Below, one piece after another: positions 7,663 through 15,665 of a stretch of 64,000 nucleotides of DNA (within the stretch, counting starts at the first letter, position 1; each line of letters begins with the position of its first letter). The notes under the pieces are model-generated. The model was given only the letters and a program-made list of their open reading frames with translations. It was not told the DNA's origin and did no database searches. The stretch covers positions 1 through 64,000 of the forward strand of contig JAHHHP010000009.1 of assembly GCA_019359275.1 (NCBI GenBank), given 5' to 3'. Made by a program: the position numbers and the translations under genes. The DNA comes from Myxacorys chilensis ATA2-1-KO14 (lineage in GTDB: Bacteria > Cyanobacteriota > Cyanobacteriia > Leptolyngbyales > Leptolyngbyaceae).

Positions 7663-8958
7663 ATGACAAAGACTTTTTATGCTGTTCTAGCAAACTCACT
7701 GTTAGCCTCGCTGACCAATAATTTTGTCTGGTTTGCGGTCACGTTTTGGGTGTATTTGCAAACGAAGTCTGTGTTAGCGATGTCAGTTATGGCAGGCGTG
7801 TATCTTTTAACGGTTGCCCTCTCTGGATTTTTCCTGGGGTCTTTGGTTGATCGCTACAAAAAGAAAACAGCAATGCTGCTTTCAAGTATTTGCTCCCTTA
7901 TTTTATATATCCTTGCCTATATCATTTTTGTTTCGACTCCATCCTCTGCCTTTACTAATCCTGCTAGTGTTGTGCTCTGGATATTTATTACGCTTGCCTT
8001 AGTAGGAGCGATCGCGGGTAATATTCGCACGATCGCTCTACCCACCCTTGTGACCATCCTGATTCCTGAAGCAAAACATGACAAAGCGAATGGTCTGGTA
8101 GGCACTACAAACGGTGTATCATTCCTCATTGCGTCGATCTTTAGTGGAATGACGATCGGATTCCTTGGTATGTACTGGATGCTTGTGTTTGCGATTGGTC
8201 TGATGATTCTAGCGATTCTCCATTTAGTAACGATCGCTATTCCTGAGAAGGGAATTGTCCATGTGGAAAATCAAACCAATCACATTGATATTCGCGGAAC
8301 GATTCGAGTTGTTCATCTTGTTCCTGGACTGTTCGGACTTATTTTCTTCAACTGCTTCAACAACTTCCTGGGCGGAGTCTTCATGTCTCTGATGGATGCC
8401 TATGGCTTATCACTGGTTTCTGTACAAATGTGGGGTGCGTTGTGGGGGCTGTTGAGTTTAGGTTTTATTGTGGGTGGATTGGTTGTTGCTAAGGTAGGTT
8501 TGGGAAAAAGCCCGTTAAGAACGCTGTTTCTAGCGAATATTGTTATGTGGATCATCGCAATGTTCTTCACGATTCAGGCATCGATCGTATTACTGGCGAT
8601 CGGTTTATTCATCTACTTGTGCCTGATTCCTGTCGTTGAGGCATCAGAGCAGACTATTATCCAAGCCGTGATTCCACTTGAGCGCCAGGGTCGCGTGTTC
8701 GGGTTTGCCCAAAGCATCGAACAGGCAGCATCCCCGCTGACCGCTTTTATGATTGGGCCGATTGCCCAATTTATTTTTATCCCGTTCATGACAACAGGTG
8801 CAGGCGTTGATCTCATCGGCAGTTGGTTTGGCACTGGTGCCGCTCGGGGAATTGCACTTCTGTTTACAGTCACCGGATTGATCGGGCTGATTGTGACATT
8901 CATGGCAATGCGATCGCGCTCCTACCAAAAATTATCAGCAAATTATCAAAAGCATTAA
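7663..8958 (+). CDS. MFS transporter
   Basis: A 431-residue integral membrane protein with about 12 hydrophobic segments. The MFS loop 2-3 signature is visible as FFLGSLVDRYKKKTAML at about residues 56-72. It belongs to the drug-efflux-like DHA3 branch by general look (N-terminal FVWFAVTFWVYLQTKSVLAM, a large break near the middle, GRVFGFAQSIEQAASPLTAF in the second half). The substrate cannot be told from sequence. It is the first gene of an MFS-GNAT-MFS run; the acetyltransferase starts four bases after its stop. Confidence 0.9.
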   Translation: MTKTFYAVLANSLLASLTNNFVWFAVTFWVYLQTKSVLAMSVMAGVYLLTVALSGFFLGSLVDRYKKKTAMLLSSICSLILYILAYIIFVSTPSSAFTNPASVVLWIFITLALVGAIAGNIRTIALPTLVTILIPEAKHDKANGLVGTTNGVSFLIASIFSGMTIGFLGMYWMLVFAIGLMILAILHLVTIAIPEKGIVHVENQTNHIDIRGTIRVVHLVPGLFGLIFFNCFNNFLGGVFMSLMDAYGLSLVSVQMWGALWGLLSLGFIVGGLVVAKVGLGKSPLRTLFLANIVMWIIAMFFTIQASIVLLAIGLFIYLCLIPVVEASEQTIIQAVIPLERQGRVFGFAQSIEQAASPLTAFMIGPIAQFIFIPFMTTGAGVDLIGSWFGTGAARGIALLFTVTGLIGLIVTFMAMRSRSYQKLSANYQKH

Positions 8959-8962
8959 TTTT

Positions 8963-9469
8963 ATGGTGAACCTCCGCCCTGCCACCTCTAATGATTTAGT
9001 TCTCCTGCAACATTGGGATGAACAACCTCATGTGATTGCCTCAGACCCAAATGATGATTGGCACTGGGAGGTAGAACTCGATCGCACTCCTGATTGGCGA
9101 GAACAACTGATTGCTGAGATCGACGGTCGTCCGATCGGGTTTATCCAGATTATTGATCCAGCCCGTGAGGAGAGTCACTATTGGGGAGATATCGCTGCAA
9201 ATCTTCGTGCGATTGACATCTGGATTGGCGAAGAAACTGATTTAGGCAAAGGTTATGGAACGAAAATGATGCAGCTTGCCCTTGCTCGATGTTTTGCTAA
9301 CCCAGAGGTGATGGCTGTACTCGTTGATCCGCTGGTCAGCAACGCTCGCGTTCACCGCTTCTACGAACGGTTTGGTTTCCAGCGTATCGATCGCCGCCAA
9401 TTTGGTGACGATGATTGCTTTGTGTATCGCTTGAATCGAGCAGATTGGCGTCCTACAAACGCTGAATGA
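8963..9469 (+). CDS. GNAT acetyltransferase, aminoglycoside 6'-N-acetyltransferase-like
   Basis: A 168-residue GNAT protein. It opens VNLRPATSNDLVLLQHWDEQ, has DPNDDWHWE, the strand GFIQIIDP, IDIWIGEE and the acetyl-CoA loop LGKGYGTKMMQLAL at about residues 93-106. The end has NARVHRFYERFGFQRI. This layout is that of AAC(6')-type enzymes and of related acetyltransferases for siderophore precursors. Similarity alone does not prove antibiotic modification. It is coupled to both neighbours: four bases after the first MFS gene, and overlapping the second MFS gene by ATGA at 9466-9469. Confidence 0.9.
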   Translation: MVNLRPATSNDLVLLQHWDEQPHVIASDPNDDWHWEVELDRTPDWREQLIAEIDGRPIGFIQIIDPAREESHYWGDIAANLRAIDIWIGEETDLGKGYGTKMMQLALARCFANPEVMAVLVDPLVSNARVHRFYERFGFQRIDRRQFGDDDCFVYRLNRADWRPTNAE

Positions 9470-10683
9470 TGTCTATAAAGCGCCAATCTTTTCCTCTCAT
9501 TTGCTTAATTGCGGCTGAATTTCTTTCTCAAGTTGGCAATCAAATTGCTGCGATCGCTATTCCAATTTTAGTGTTGCAATTTACTCATTCAGCGATCGCA
9601 ACTGGTATCGCTGTAGCAGGTAATATCATTCCGGTTGTCATCGCTGCATTTGTGGGTGGAAGAGCAATCGATCGATTTGGAGCATGGCGAGTGAGCGTCA
9701 CGGCTGATGTTCTAAGTGGCATCTCAGTTTTATTGCTACCATTGGTTTTTATTTGGTTCGGTTCAGCATCACCTTTGATCATTTTCTTGTTAGTGTTCAT
9801 CGGTGCATTATTTGATCCAACTGCAACATCTGCTCGTCACACACTAGTTCCCAAGTTTGCCAAACTCGCCCGCATTCCACTAGAAAAAATGAATGGTTAT
9901 CGGGGCAGTTTAGAAAATGGTGCAGATCTTTTAGGCCCAGTTGTAGGAGCAGTTTTAATCAGCTTGATTGGAACGGTTAGTACATTCTTTGTGAATGCAG
10001 CTAGCTTTTTTCTCTGCGCTGTGTTGTTTCTAATCTTCATTCCTCGTCCACATCAACGGTTCTTGAAACGCGAAAGTGGTGATCCCGTTGCAGGAATTCG
10101 CTTTATTTTTCAGCATCACCAACTGCGATCGCTGGCAATCAGCGGAATTGCTCTCAACTTTGTGCTGTTGCCGTTTCTCGGGCTGTTGCTTCCCGTTTTA
10201 ACCACTCAAACCTTTGCTAATCCCGCATTATTGGGTATTTGTCTGTCCCTATTTGGTATGACAGCAACCCTCAGTGCATTGTCCTATGCCACGCTCACCA
10301 AATGGTTATCCCGTTCAGCGATATATTACAGTGGCTTGCTGCTAACCGCAGTTTCAGTCCTGCTCTGTGCAATGGCAACCACATCGATCGCATTAATGAT
10401 TTCGGTGACGCTAGGCGGATTGCTGCTAGGAGCTGGAAATCCTTTGGAACAGACCGTTCTACAAGAGACGACACCAAGTAGAATTTTGGGACAAGTGTTT
10501 ACTGCCCAAACTGCCATCAGCTATGCGGCAGGGCTGTCGGGATTACTGGTTGCGGGGGTTGCTACAGAATTAACGAGTGCCAATCTAGTGTTGATTCTGG
10601 CTGGAAGTTTGTTAGCAATTGTGGCTGCGATCGGCTGGTGCCTCATGCCGCTTACAGAGCAGAAAGCTACTGTTGGGCGATGA
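9466..10683 (+). CDS. MFS transporter
   Basis: A 405-residue MFS protein with about 12 hydrophobic segments. It starts SIKRQSFPLICLIAAEFLSQ and has the loop 2-3 signature FVGGRAIDRFGAWRVSV at about residues 62-78. A second-half GGLLLGAGNPLEQTVLQE resembles macrolide-efflux type MFS proteins. It overlaps the acetyltransferase gene by four bases, so translation is probably coupled. It is not close to the other MFS protein two genes upstream. Export of a small molecule is likely but the compound is unknown. Confidence 0.9.
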   Translation: MMSIKRQSFPLICLIAAEFLSQVGNQIAAIAIPILVLQFTHSAIATGIAVAGNIIPVVIAAFVGGRAIDRFGAWRVSVTADVLSGISVLLLPLVFIWFGSASPLIIFLLVFIGALFDPTATSARHTLVPKFAKLARIPLEKMNGYRGSLENGADLLGPVVGAVLISLIGTVSTFFVNAASFFLCAVLFLIFIPRPHQRFLKRESGDPVAGIRFIFQHHQLRSLAISGIALNFVLLPFLGLLLPVLTTQTFANPALLGICLSLFGMTATLSALSYATLTKWLSRSAIYYSGLLLTAVSVLLCAMATTSIALMISVTLGGLLLGAGNPLEQTVLQETTPSRILGQVFTAQTAISYAAGLSGLLVAGVATELTSANLVLILAGSLLAIVAAIGWCLMPLTEQKATVGR

Positions 10684-10968
10684 AGGCGATCCGAAGCGCG
10701 ATCGGGTGCTTGTACATAAGAACACTCATGACTGTAAGTATCGCTTATATTTGAACTTTAAGTACTTTGCGAGTGTTGCGTAAACAAATTGTAGTTAGTT
10801 CATAGACAAGAACATCAATGGCTTAAAGCATCACTACGTAAAGTCTCGAGGTATTTAGAGACTATACTTTGAGCACCTTTATTCAGGTTCCGCTGAAGAC
10901 TGTCAATATTTCTTGAAATGTATGTATAAAAAGTGTCCTGAGATAGCCGCTTATAGTTGCATTAGGGG

Positions 10969-11736
10969 ATGTTGAGCAAGGTTAAGGTGCTATTAAATCC
11001 AATGTACGATCTAGCAACATTTACCCAAAATGACATGCAGCGCTGTGCGGTTAAACTCCGCAACATGGACGAGAGATCCCAAAGCATGGAAGAAACGGCG
11101 GGTCGAATTGTCCGCTATCTTTATGAAAATCTAACTGATCGGAAGACTGGCAAACAAGCTTGTACGCTCGTTCGGTTTTTTAAAACTCATCCTTACGGGG
11201 ACCTAGATGAAGATCTTCAAGAAGCGGCTCAGGCAATCCTAAAGGGTCGTCCTATTCTTCGAGCCACCAAATGTCTTACTTTGCTAGCAACAGCAGGGGA
11301 AGAGCCTTATTGGAATCTCAGGCAAGACTCGATTGGTCATCAGGCTATTCCACTAATAGACGAAGACTTTGTAAATCGCGCTCCTATGATTCTGCAACTA
11401 ATTCAGCAGTTTGGGTTGGATGTCAGTACGGTGATCGAACCATCGCCAACGTTGATTACAAAGTCAACCCACAAAGCCTTTAACGTCTTTTATGTCGCTA
11501 ACGCGATCGGCAGCCCGTACATTCCTGCTCAAGAAGAATTTGTACGGCCATATCGAGTTCAGTCCGTTTTAGGGTTCGGAGGCATGTTGCCCTCTGGAAA
11601 TCTGTTTGCTGTTATTTTGTTTAGCAAAGTTCCGATTCCGCTCGGCACAGCCAAACTTTTTAGGTGGATTTCTGCTTACGTTCGGATTGCCATCACGTCT
11701 TTTGATCGGAGGAATGTTTTTATCAAAGATTCTTGA
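10969..11736 (+). CDS. Stand-alone sensor-like protein found upstream of signalling domains
   Basis: A 255-residue soluble protein of a family I recognise only by pattern: MYDLATFTQNDMQRCAVKLR, METAGRIVRYLYENL-like helix, ACTLVRFFKTHPYGDLD, the block CLTLLATAGEEPYWNLRQDS, SPYIPAQEEFVRPY and VLGFGGMLPSGNLFAVILFS. Similar segments occur in cyanobacteria and proteobacteria as the N-terminal part of PAS-histidine kinases, where they look like GAF-type input domains. Here no kinase follows. The start may instead be the ATG at 11002 (before YDLATF). The last 15 residues are followed by no recognisable remnant. Confidence 0.7.
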   Translation: MLSKVKVLLNPMYDLATFTQNDMQRCAVKLRNMDERSQSMEETAGRIVRYLYENLTDRKTGKQACTLVRFFKTHPYGDLDEDLQEAAQAILKGRPILRATKCLTLLATAGEEPYWNLRQDSIGHQAIPLIDEDFVNRAPMILQLIQQFGLDVSTVIEPSPTLITKSTHKAFNVFYVANAIGSPYIPAQEEFVRPYRVQSVLGFGGMLPSGNLFAVILFSKVPIPLGTAKLFRWISAYVRIAITSFDRRNVFIKDS

Positions 11737-12120
11737 ATTGTTGTCATTTCAATTCAATCGCGCTACATCTCGTTTATGGCACTTGCCTACTCTATTCACA
11801 GAGTGAGCGATCGCTGAGAATTGAATGAGAGAGCGTGTGTATGAAGCTTGCTATTTAAAGCACAAAAACCCATCTCATAGGTGGGAAGAATTAGCACGTG
11901 AATCAAATTCATCGAAAAAAGATCAACTCATCACCTTTTCTCCTCAGGACAACATTATTGTATTAGCTGAATATTAAGGATTAGTTGCAACGATATTGAT
12001 TGCGGATTCGTGGATTCATTCTGACCATCGGCGCGATTGGCTCCGCCAAGCTCCGGAGGATCGCTCTTGCTAATTTGCTCAACTAAATACCAGAAACCGT
12101 TGAAGGACTGACGTAACTCA
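11737..12120. other. Gene-free stretch
   Basis: No open frame here looks coding on either strand. A weak hairpin (CCCATCTCATAGGTGGG near 11869-11885) is the only local structure. The plus-strand sensor-like gene and the minus-strand exported-protein genes converge on this stretch. Confidence 0.5.
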
Positions 12121-12636
12121 TCAGGGTGAAGGCGATTGCAACTTCTGTAGCCGGAGGGTCGCCTCCTGAATTTGCGTTTGCAGTAGTGCTAAACTTGCTT
12201 CACTCGTTTTTCTGTTAACTTCCAAAATCTCAGTTTCCTTACGTAATCGAGTCATTCGCGATCGATGATCCTCGGAGCGACCCGGCTGATAAATCACACC
12301 GAAAGAAACTGTAACGTTCGATGCCTCTGCTGTGTTGACACCCACCGATAAGTTCATACCAAAATCGTTTTCTGAGTTGACGTAAGCATTAGGTATCTGC
12401 AACGGCTGGATCGGAATACTCACAGATGTCGAGTTAGATGTTGAATTATTAACAGGCACTTGCGGGTTAGATTGCACAATCTGATTGAACGCAGAATTAC
12501 TGCCGATCGCGCTCGTTTGATTGCTAGATGCGGTTTGAGCTTGGACAGGACTGATTGTAGTAGCCAACTCAGCGCAGATTAGCCCGATTGTGGTGAGAAC
12601 TAATGCTTGAGTATGGCGCTGCTTAAAGAACTTCAC
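12121..12636 (-). CDS. Exported protein with C-terminal coiled coil
   Basis: About 171 residues. The best start is the GTG at 12636: GGAG lies seven bases upstream and the product then begins KFFKQRHTQALVLTTIGLIC, with a Sec signal peptide ending SPVQA-QT. The mature part is rich in Asn, Ser and Thr, with VNNSTSNSTSVSIPIQPLQI and a strand-like block GMNLSVGVNTAEASNVTVSF. From about residue 130 to 167 it is a charged helix with heptad spacing. The family is not recognised. It is the last of five minus-strand exported genes and is likely part of the same surface system. Confidence 0.72.
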   Translation of the reverse strand: MKFFKQRHTQALVLTTIGLICAELATTISPVQAQTASSNQTSAIGSNSAFNQIVQSNPQVPVNNSTSNSTSVSIPIQPLQIPNAYVNSENDFGMNLSVGVNTAEASNVTVSFGVIYQPGRSEDHRSRMTRLRKETEILEVNRKTSEASLALLQTQIQEATLRLQKLQSPSP

Positions 12637-12754
12637 GGTTATCTCCAAAGGGTTCGAGTTTCATCGCCCTAATAGGTCTAAAAATTGAAATGAGTATCAG
12701 TGGAAAGCAATACTTACAATACTTTTACGCTGCTATTTACGCTTTTTGACAATG

Positions 12755-13318
12755 CTATCGAACAGTAATGACTAAGAGATAATTTAATTTTCCATTACCA
12801 CTTGTCTGTTGCGTTACTTGCGTTCCTACTGCCGAAAGCTTGACTTGAATCGGTGTATTAGTAGAAGAGGAGTGACCACTAATCTCAACAGTTTTTACAC
12901 CCTTAGATAAATAGGGAGAAAGATTAAAAGATGTGCTGCCCTTCAATACTCGAATTGTTTTACCGTCAACTTTTACCTGCCCAGTTAGAGTTGCGCCTGG
13001 GGCTAAAATCGTTAGTTGGCAGGGCTGTTTGAGTGCCACAGCAGAAAGCGTAATCGACGATCGCTGCACTGAAGAAGAGCGAGAAGTTGAATAGGGTTCC
13101 ATTGTCCAACCTGCGGTGCGATCCTTTAAAGTTTGGCGGAGCAAATTGTGCGAAGGGAGAGCCTGACTGCCATGATTCAATTCTAATGCACCGGCTCTGG
13201 ACTGGATGATCATCTTGCCATTGCCAATTTGTAGCGAGGACTGAGCGAATCCAGTTTGAGCAATAAGACACGATAGAGTAACCAAAATTCCACAAGCAGA
13301 GGAGAGTTGAATGTTCAT
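12755..13318 (-). CDS. Exported protein, unknown family
   Basis: The start at 13318 gives 187 residues beginning NIQLSSACGILVTLSCLIAQ and ending the signal peptide at GFA-QSS. The open frame upstream (to 13411) adds 31 residues that would hide the signal. The mature part has QIGNGKMIIQSRAGALELN, then a beta-rich C-terminal half with LTILAPGATLTGQVKVDGKT and LSPYLSKGVKTVEISGHSS. That half looks like a small Ig-like or jelly-roll fold. I do not recognise the family. It is the fourth gene of the minus-strand exported cluster. Confidence 0.7.
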   Translation of the reverse strand: MNIQLSSACGILVTLSCLIAQTGFAQSSLQIGNGKMIIQSRAGALELNHGSQALPSHNLLRQTLKDRTAGWTMEPYSTSRSSSVQRSSITLSAVALKQPCQLTILAPGATLTGQVKVDGKTIRVLKGSTSFNLSPYLSKGVKTVEISGHSSSTNTPIQVKLSAVGTQVTQQTSGNGKLNYLLVITVR

Positions 13319-13443
13319 GACGATTGGGGTTCCGAATGGAGTGGGCAAGACCAGAATCCAGTTGCGAACGACGAGAAGGATGGTAATAGTGGCAACTGAA
13401 TTCTGTATCAATTGGGATGGGAATCATTTGGTACATCTCATCA

Positions 13444-13866
13444 TTAGCCGATGTTTGGCTTTGGTATGCCGCTAAAGAGTCCATTCATAAACGATGGGTC
13501 TAGTGCAGGGCTATAGACATCAACTTGAGTGTTAACCGGAATCTGAATTGTTGGACTACCTAAACCCGGAACGTTTGGCACACCCTGCGCTCCATTGGTA
13601 ATCGTAGAATTGCTGTTACGAATCTGCGTAGCATCGCCAGGAGTAACAGCAGTCTGAGCGTTTGTGGTCACGGCTGCTCCTCCAACACAGTCGCCCTTGC
13701 TTGCCATACTGACGTTGTTCTCTTGCGTCGAAGGCGTGCGAGAGCCATGAATAGCTAGCTGGTTAGACACATCTAACATGACACATTGAGCAGAGGCAGC
13801 AGGCGTCAAGGATGGCAAGAAAGGCAGAAGCGCAGTGAGTAAGCCAAGGGAGAGGGGTTTGAACAT
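13444..13866 (-). CDS. Small exported Asn/Thr-rich protein
   Basis: The start at 13866 gives 140 residues with the signal peptide FKPLSLGLLTALLPFLPSL ending at AASA-QC. GGAG precedes the ATG. The mature protein is rich in Asn, Thr, Val and Gly (NAQTAVTPGDATQIRNSNST) and ends DPSFMNGLFSGIPKPNIG. Two cysteines (in SAQCVML and KGDCVGG) could form a disulfide. The upstream extension to 14055 is not supported. The composition resembles the neighbouring curlin-like proteins but the Q-x-G-x-G-N repeat is missing, so it may be an accessory subunit. Function unknown. Confidence 0.7.
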   Translation of the reverse strand: MFKPLSLGLLTALLPFLPSLTPAASAQCVMLDVSNQLAIHGSRTPSTQENNVSMASKGDCVGGAAVTTNAQTAVTPGDATQIRNSNSTITNGAQGVPNVPGLGSPTIQIPVNTQVDVYSPALDPSFMNGLFSGIPKPNIG

Positions 13867-14080
13867 AATAATCTCCAGAGTGTAAAGAGCGAAGGATAAG
13901 TAGAGACGAAGAGTGAGTAGCGACCAACGGACTTCGTAAAGCAACCTCTGTGAGCTTGGCAGAGCCGATCGTGCCCACAAGAAATTTAGAAAGAAATTGC
14001 CGATTTTAGCAGCAGCGCGGTGAGGAAATCGGCAAACCTTAGCGCGGGGGGGCATCTAATTTTGTGGGTGATATGCTTTG

Positions 14081-14587
14081 TCAGTCCTGCAATACGGTTG
14101 CATTTGCTGCGTTACCTTGAACAGCAGAGTTACCTACCCCAACTTGGGTTGCAGTCTGAGCATTTCCTTGCAGCACTTGGCTACCATTCACACCCATAGC
14201 CGGATAGTAAGGGAACGGGTAGGAACCCAAGCCTTGCAGCACATTAGCCGTGCTAGAGTTGCCTTGAATTGCCGTGTTGCCCACTCCAACTTGGTCAATG
14301 GTTTGATGATTGCCTTGTACAACCGTTGCACCGTTTACTCCGGGGAGCTGGCAAGGAGCAACAAAGCATTGAATTCCAGCGTAAGGGACGTCCCCGCCGA
14401 GTTGATTCACAACTCCAGTTTGCACATTGCCTTGCACTGCGACATTACCGCTACCGTTTTGCACAACATTTTGGTCAGAGGTTTGAATCACAGAGGCTGC
14501 GTTTTGAGCAAAGGCGGGAGCCGCCGCAAAACCACAGATTGAAGTAACAACAGCCAATGCACAGAATTTGAAGGATTTAGCAGACAT
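14081..14587 (-). CDS. Curlin-like repeat exported protein (paralogue 1)
   Basis: 168 residues with a signal peptide ending AAPAFA-QN. The mature part has three repeats. Each has N/A-A-x-V-x-Q, then Q-x-G-x-G-N-x-A-x-Q-G-N, then a V-x-Q end. Examples are QNGSGNVAVQGN, QVGVGNTAIQGN and QVGVGNSAVQGN. The Q-x-G-x-G-N-x-A core is the curlin (CsgA/CsgB) pattern that stacks as a beta-solenoid amyloid. Linkers are Gly/Pro/Tyr-rich, one with a Cys pair (QCFVAPCQ). A paralogue lies 126 bases upstream, also on the minus strand. I infer a secreted fibre subunit. No csgG, csgE or csgF is in the window. Confidence 0.8.
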   Translation of the reverse strand: MSAKSFKFCALAVVTSICGFAAAPAFAQNAASVIQTSDQNVVQNGSGNVAVQGNVQTGVVNQLGGDVPYAGIQCFVAPCQLPGVNGATVVQGNHQTIDQVGVGNTAIQGNSSTANVLQGLGSYPFPYYPAMGVNGSQVLQGNAQTATQVGVGNSAVQGNAANATVLQD

Positions 14588-14713
14588 GATGTGAATTTCC
14601 CTAAGTTGATTAAGTTGAATGTCGACGTTGGATGAATCAGGTAGTTTGCCGATTTCTCAATCCTAAAAATCGGCAAACCGTAAGCGTGAAGATCAGTCAT
14701 TCGAGAGTTGAGA

Positions 14714-15181
14714 TTAGTGCTGGATCACGGTTGCATCGGTTGCATTACCTTGAACAGCAGAGTTACCGTGACCAGCTTGCAGAACGTCTTGGTGACTGCC
14801 TTGTAGTACCGTTGCGCCATTGATGCCAGGAGCTGGGTAGTAGAAGGGATATCCAGGTGTACCTTGCAAGACATCCGCTGTGGTGACATTTCCTTGAATG
14901 GCGGTGTTGCGGATGCCCACTTGAGCGACTCCTTGCTCGCTATCTTGTTGAACAACTGCGCCATTAATTCCGCCACCGAAGGGAAAAGGAACGCCAGTCT
15001 GAGTTACAATTCCTGATTGCATGTTGCCTTGCACTGCCACGTTTCCCTGACCGAGTTGAGCTGCATCTTGCTCAGAGGTTTGAATCACTGAGGCGGCATT
15101 TTGAGCAAAGGCAGGAGCCGATAATAATGTTGCAGATAGAAGACCAAACAAGGAGATGGATAAAGATTTTACGGATGCCAT
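14714..15181 (-). CDS. Curlin-like repeat exported protein (paralogue 2)
   Basis: 155 residues with a signal peptide ending SAPAFA-QN. The mature N-terminus NAASVIQTSEQ is almost identical to that of the downstream paralogue. Three curlin-like repeats follow, with cores QLGQGNVAVQGN, QVGIRNTAIQGN and QAGHGNSAVQGN. In the second the usual second Gly is Arg, as happens in gatekeeper-type curlin repeats. Linkers carry FPFGGGING and YPFYYPAPG. It is the first gene of the minus-strand exported cluster and faces the Ser/Thr kinase across about 480 bases. A major/minor subunit relation like CsgA/CsgB is possible but not shown. Confidence 0.8.
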   Translation of the reverse strand: MASVKSLSISLFGLLSATLLSAPAFAQNAASVIQTSEQDAAQLGQGNVAVQGNMQSGIVTQTGVPFPFGGGINGAVVQQDSEQGVAQVGIRNTAIQGNVTTADVLQGTPGYPFYYPAPGINGATVLQGSHQDVLQAGHGNSAVQGNATDATVIQH

Positions 15182-15665
15182 GATCGTGTTTCCTTTTGTT
15201 GAGTAGAGTGTGTTTGAGTTTGAGAAGTGTTTTCCGTCTCACTGGTTAACTACGACTCGTTTCTTAGTTTATGCATCTTGCGTTGAGCGTTATTTTTAAG
15301 TTGACTCATCTGTTGCAAATGCAGTTACTTAAGCGTTGAGATTCGTGAGTTTCAAGGTTGTGACTTTGGATTGTTTTCTCTCACATCCAACATTACGACT
15401 CCTCCATCTGGTTTATGCAGCGTCCTCCAGATTTCTTCTAAGATTTCGCGATCGCAAAGGGATGAAACCTAGATGCAGTCTAAATTCTGAATTTCGGGAA
15501 AATTCCAAATTCTTTTCGGGCGTCCTGATTACAAGCTCTTCTAGCCGGGGTCTGCATAAATGATCTAAGTCAGTCTTACTAAGAGATAGAAGCAAATCAA
15601 TCATCTCAACTGGGCAACCTTTCGCCCAAGTCGTTGGAGGATGGCAGATTCATAAGGAGGCTGAA
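15182..15665. promoter_or_regulatory. Divergent intergenic region between fibre-like genes and kinase
   Basis: These 480 bases separate two outward-reading gene sets and must contain both promoters. AAGGAGG stands at the right edge, ideally spaced for the kinase start. The open frames inside (for example 15336-15563) have no homology-like features and no good ribosome binding site. I could not pick promoter boxes with confidence. Confidence 0.45.

Noticed and set aside
8613-8928. Two antisense open frames inside the first MFS gene
   Set aside because: Shadow frames opposite membrane-helix coding sequence.
12640-12680. tRNA T-arm-like string (GGGTTCGAGTTTC)
   Set aside because: No acceptor, D or anticodon arms can be formed around it.
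13319-14055. Long N-terminal extensions of two exported proteins
   Set aside because: They would bury clear signal peptides; the inner ATGs restore them, and at 13866 a GGAG site supports the choice.
15336-15563. 75-codon open frame between the curlin-like and kinase genes
   Set aside because: No ribosome binding site and no family features; an antisense open frame of similar length overlaps it.
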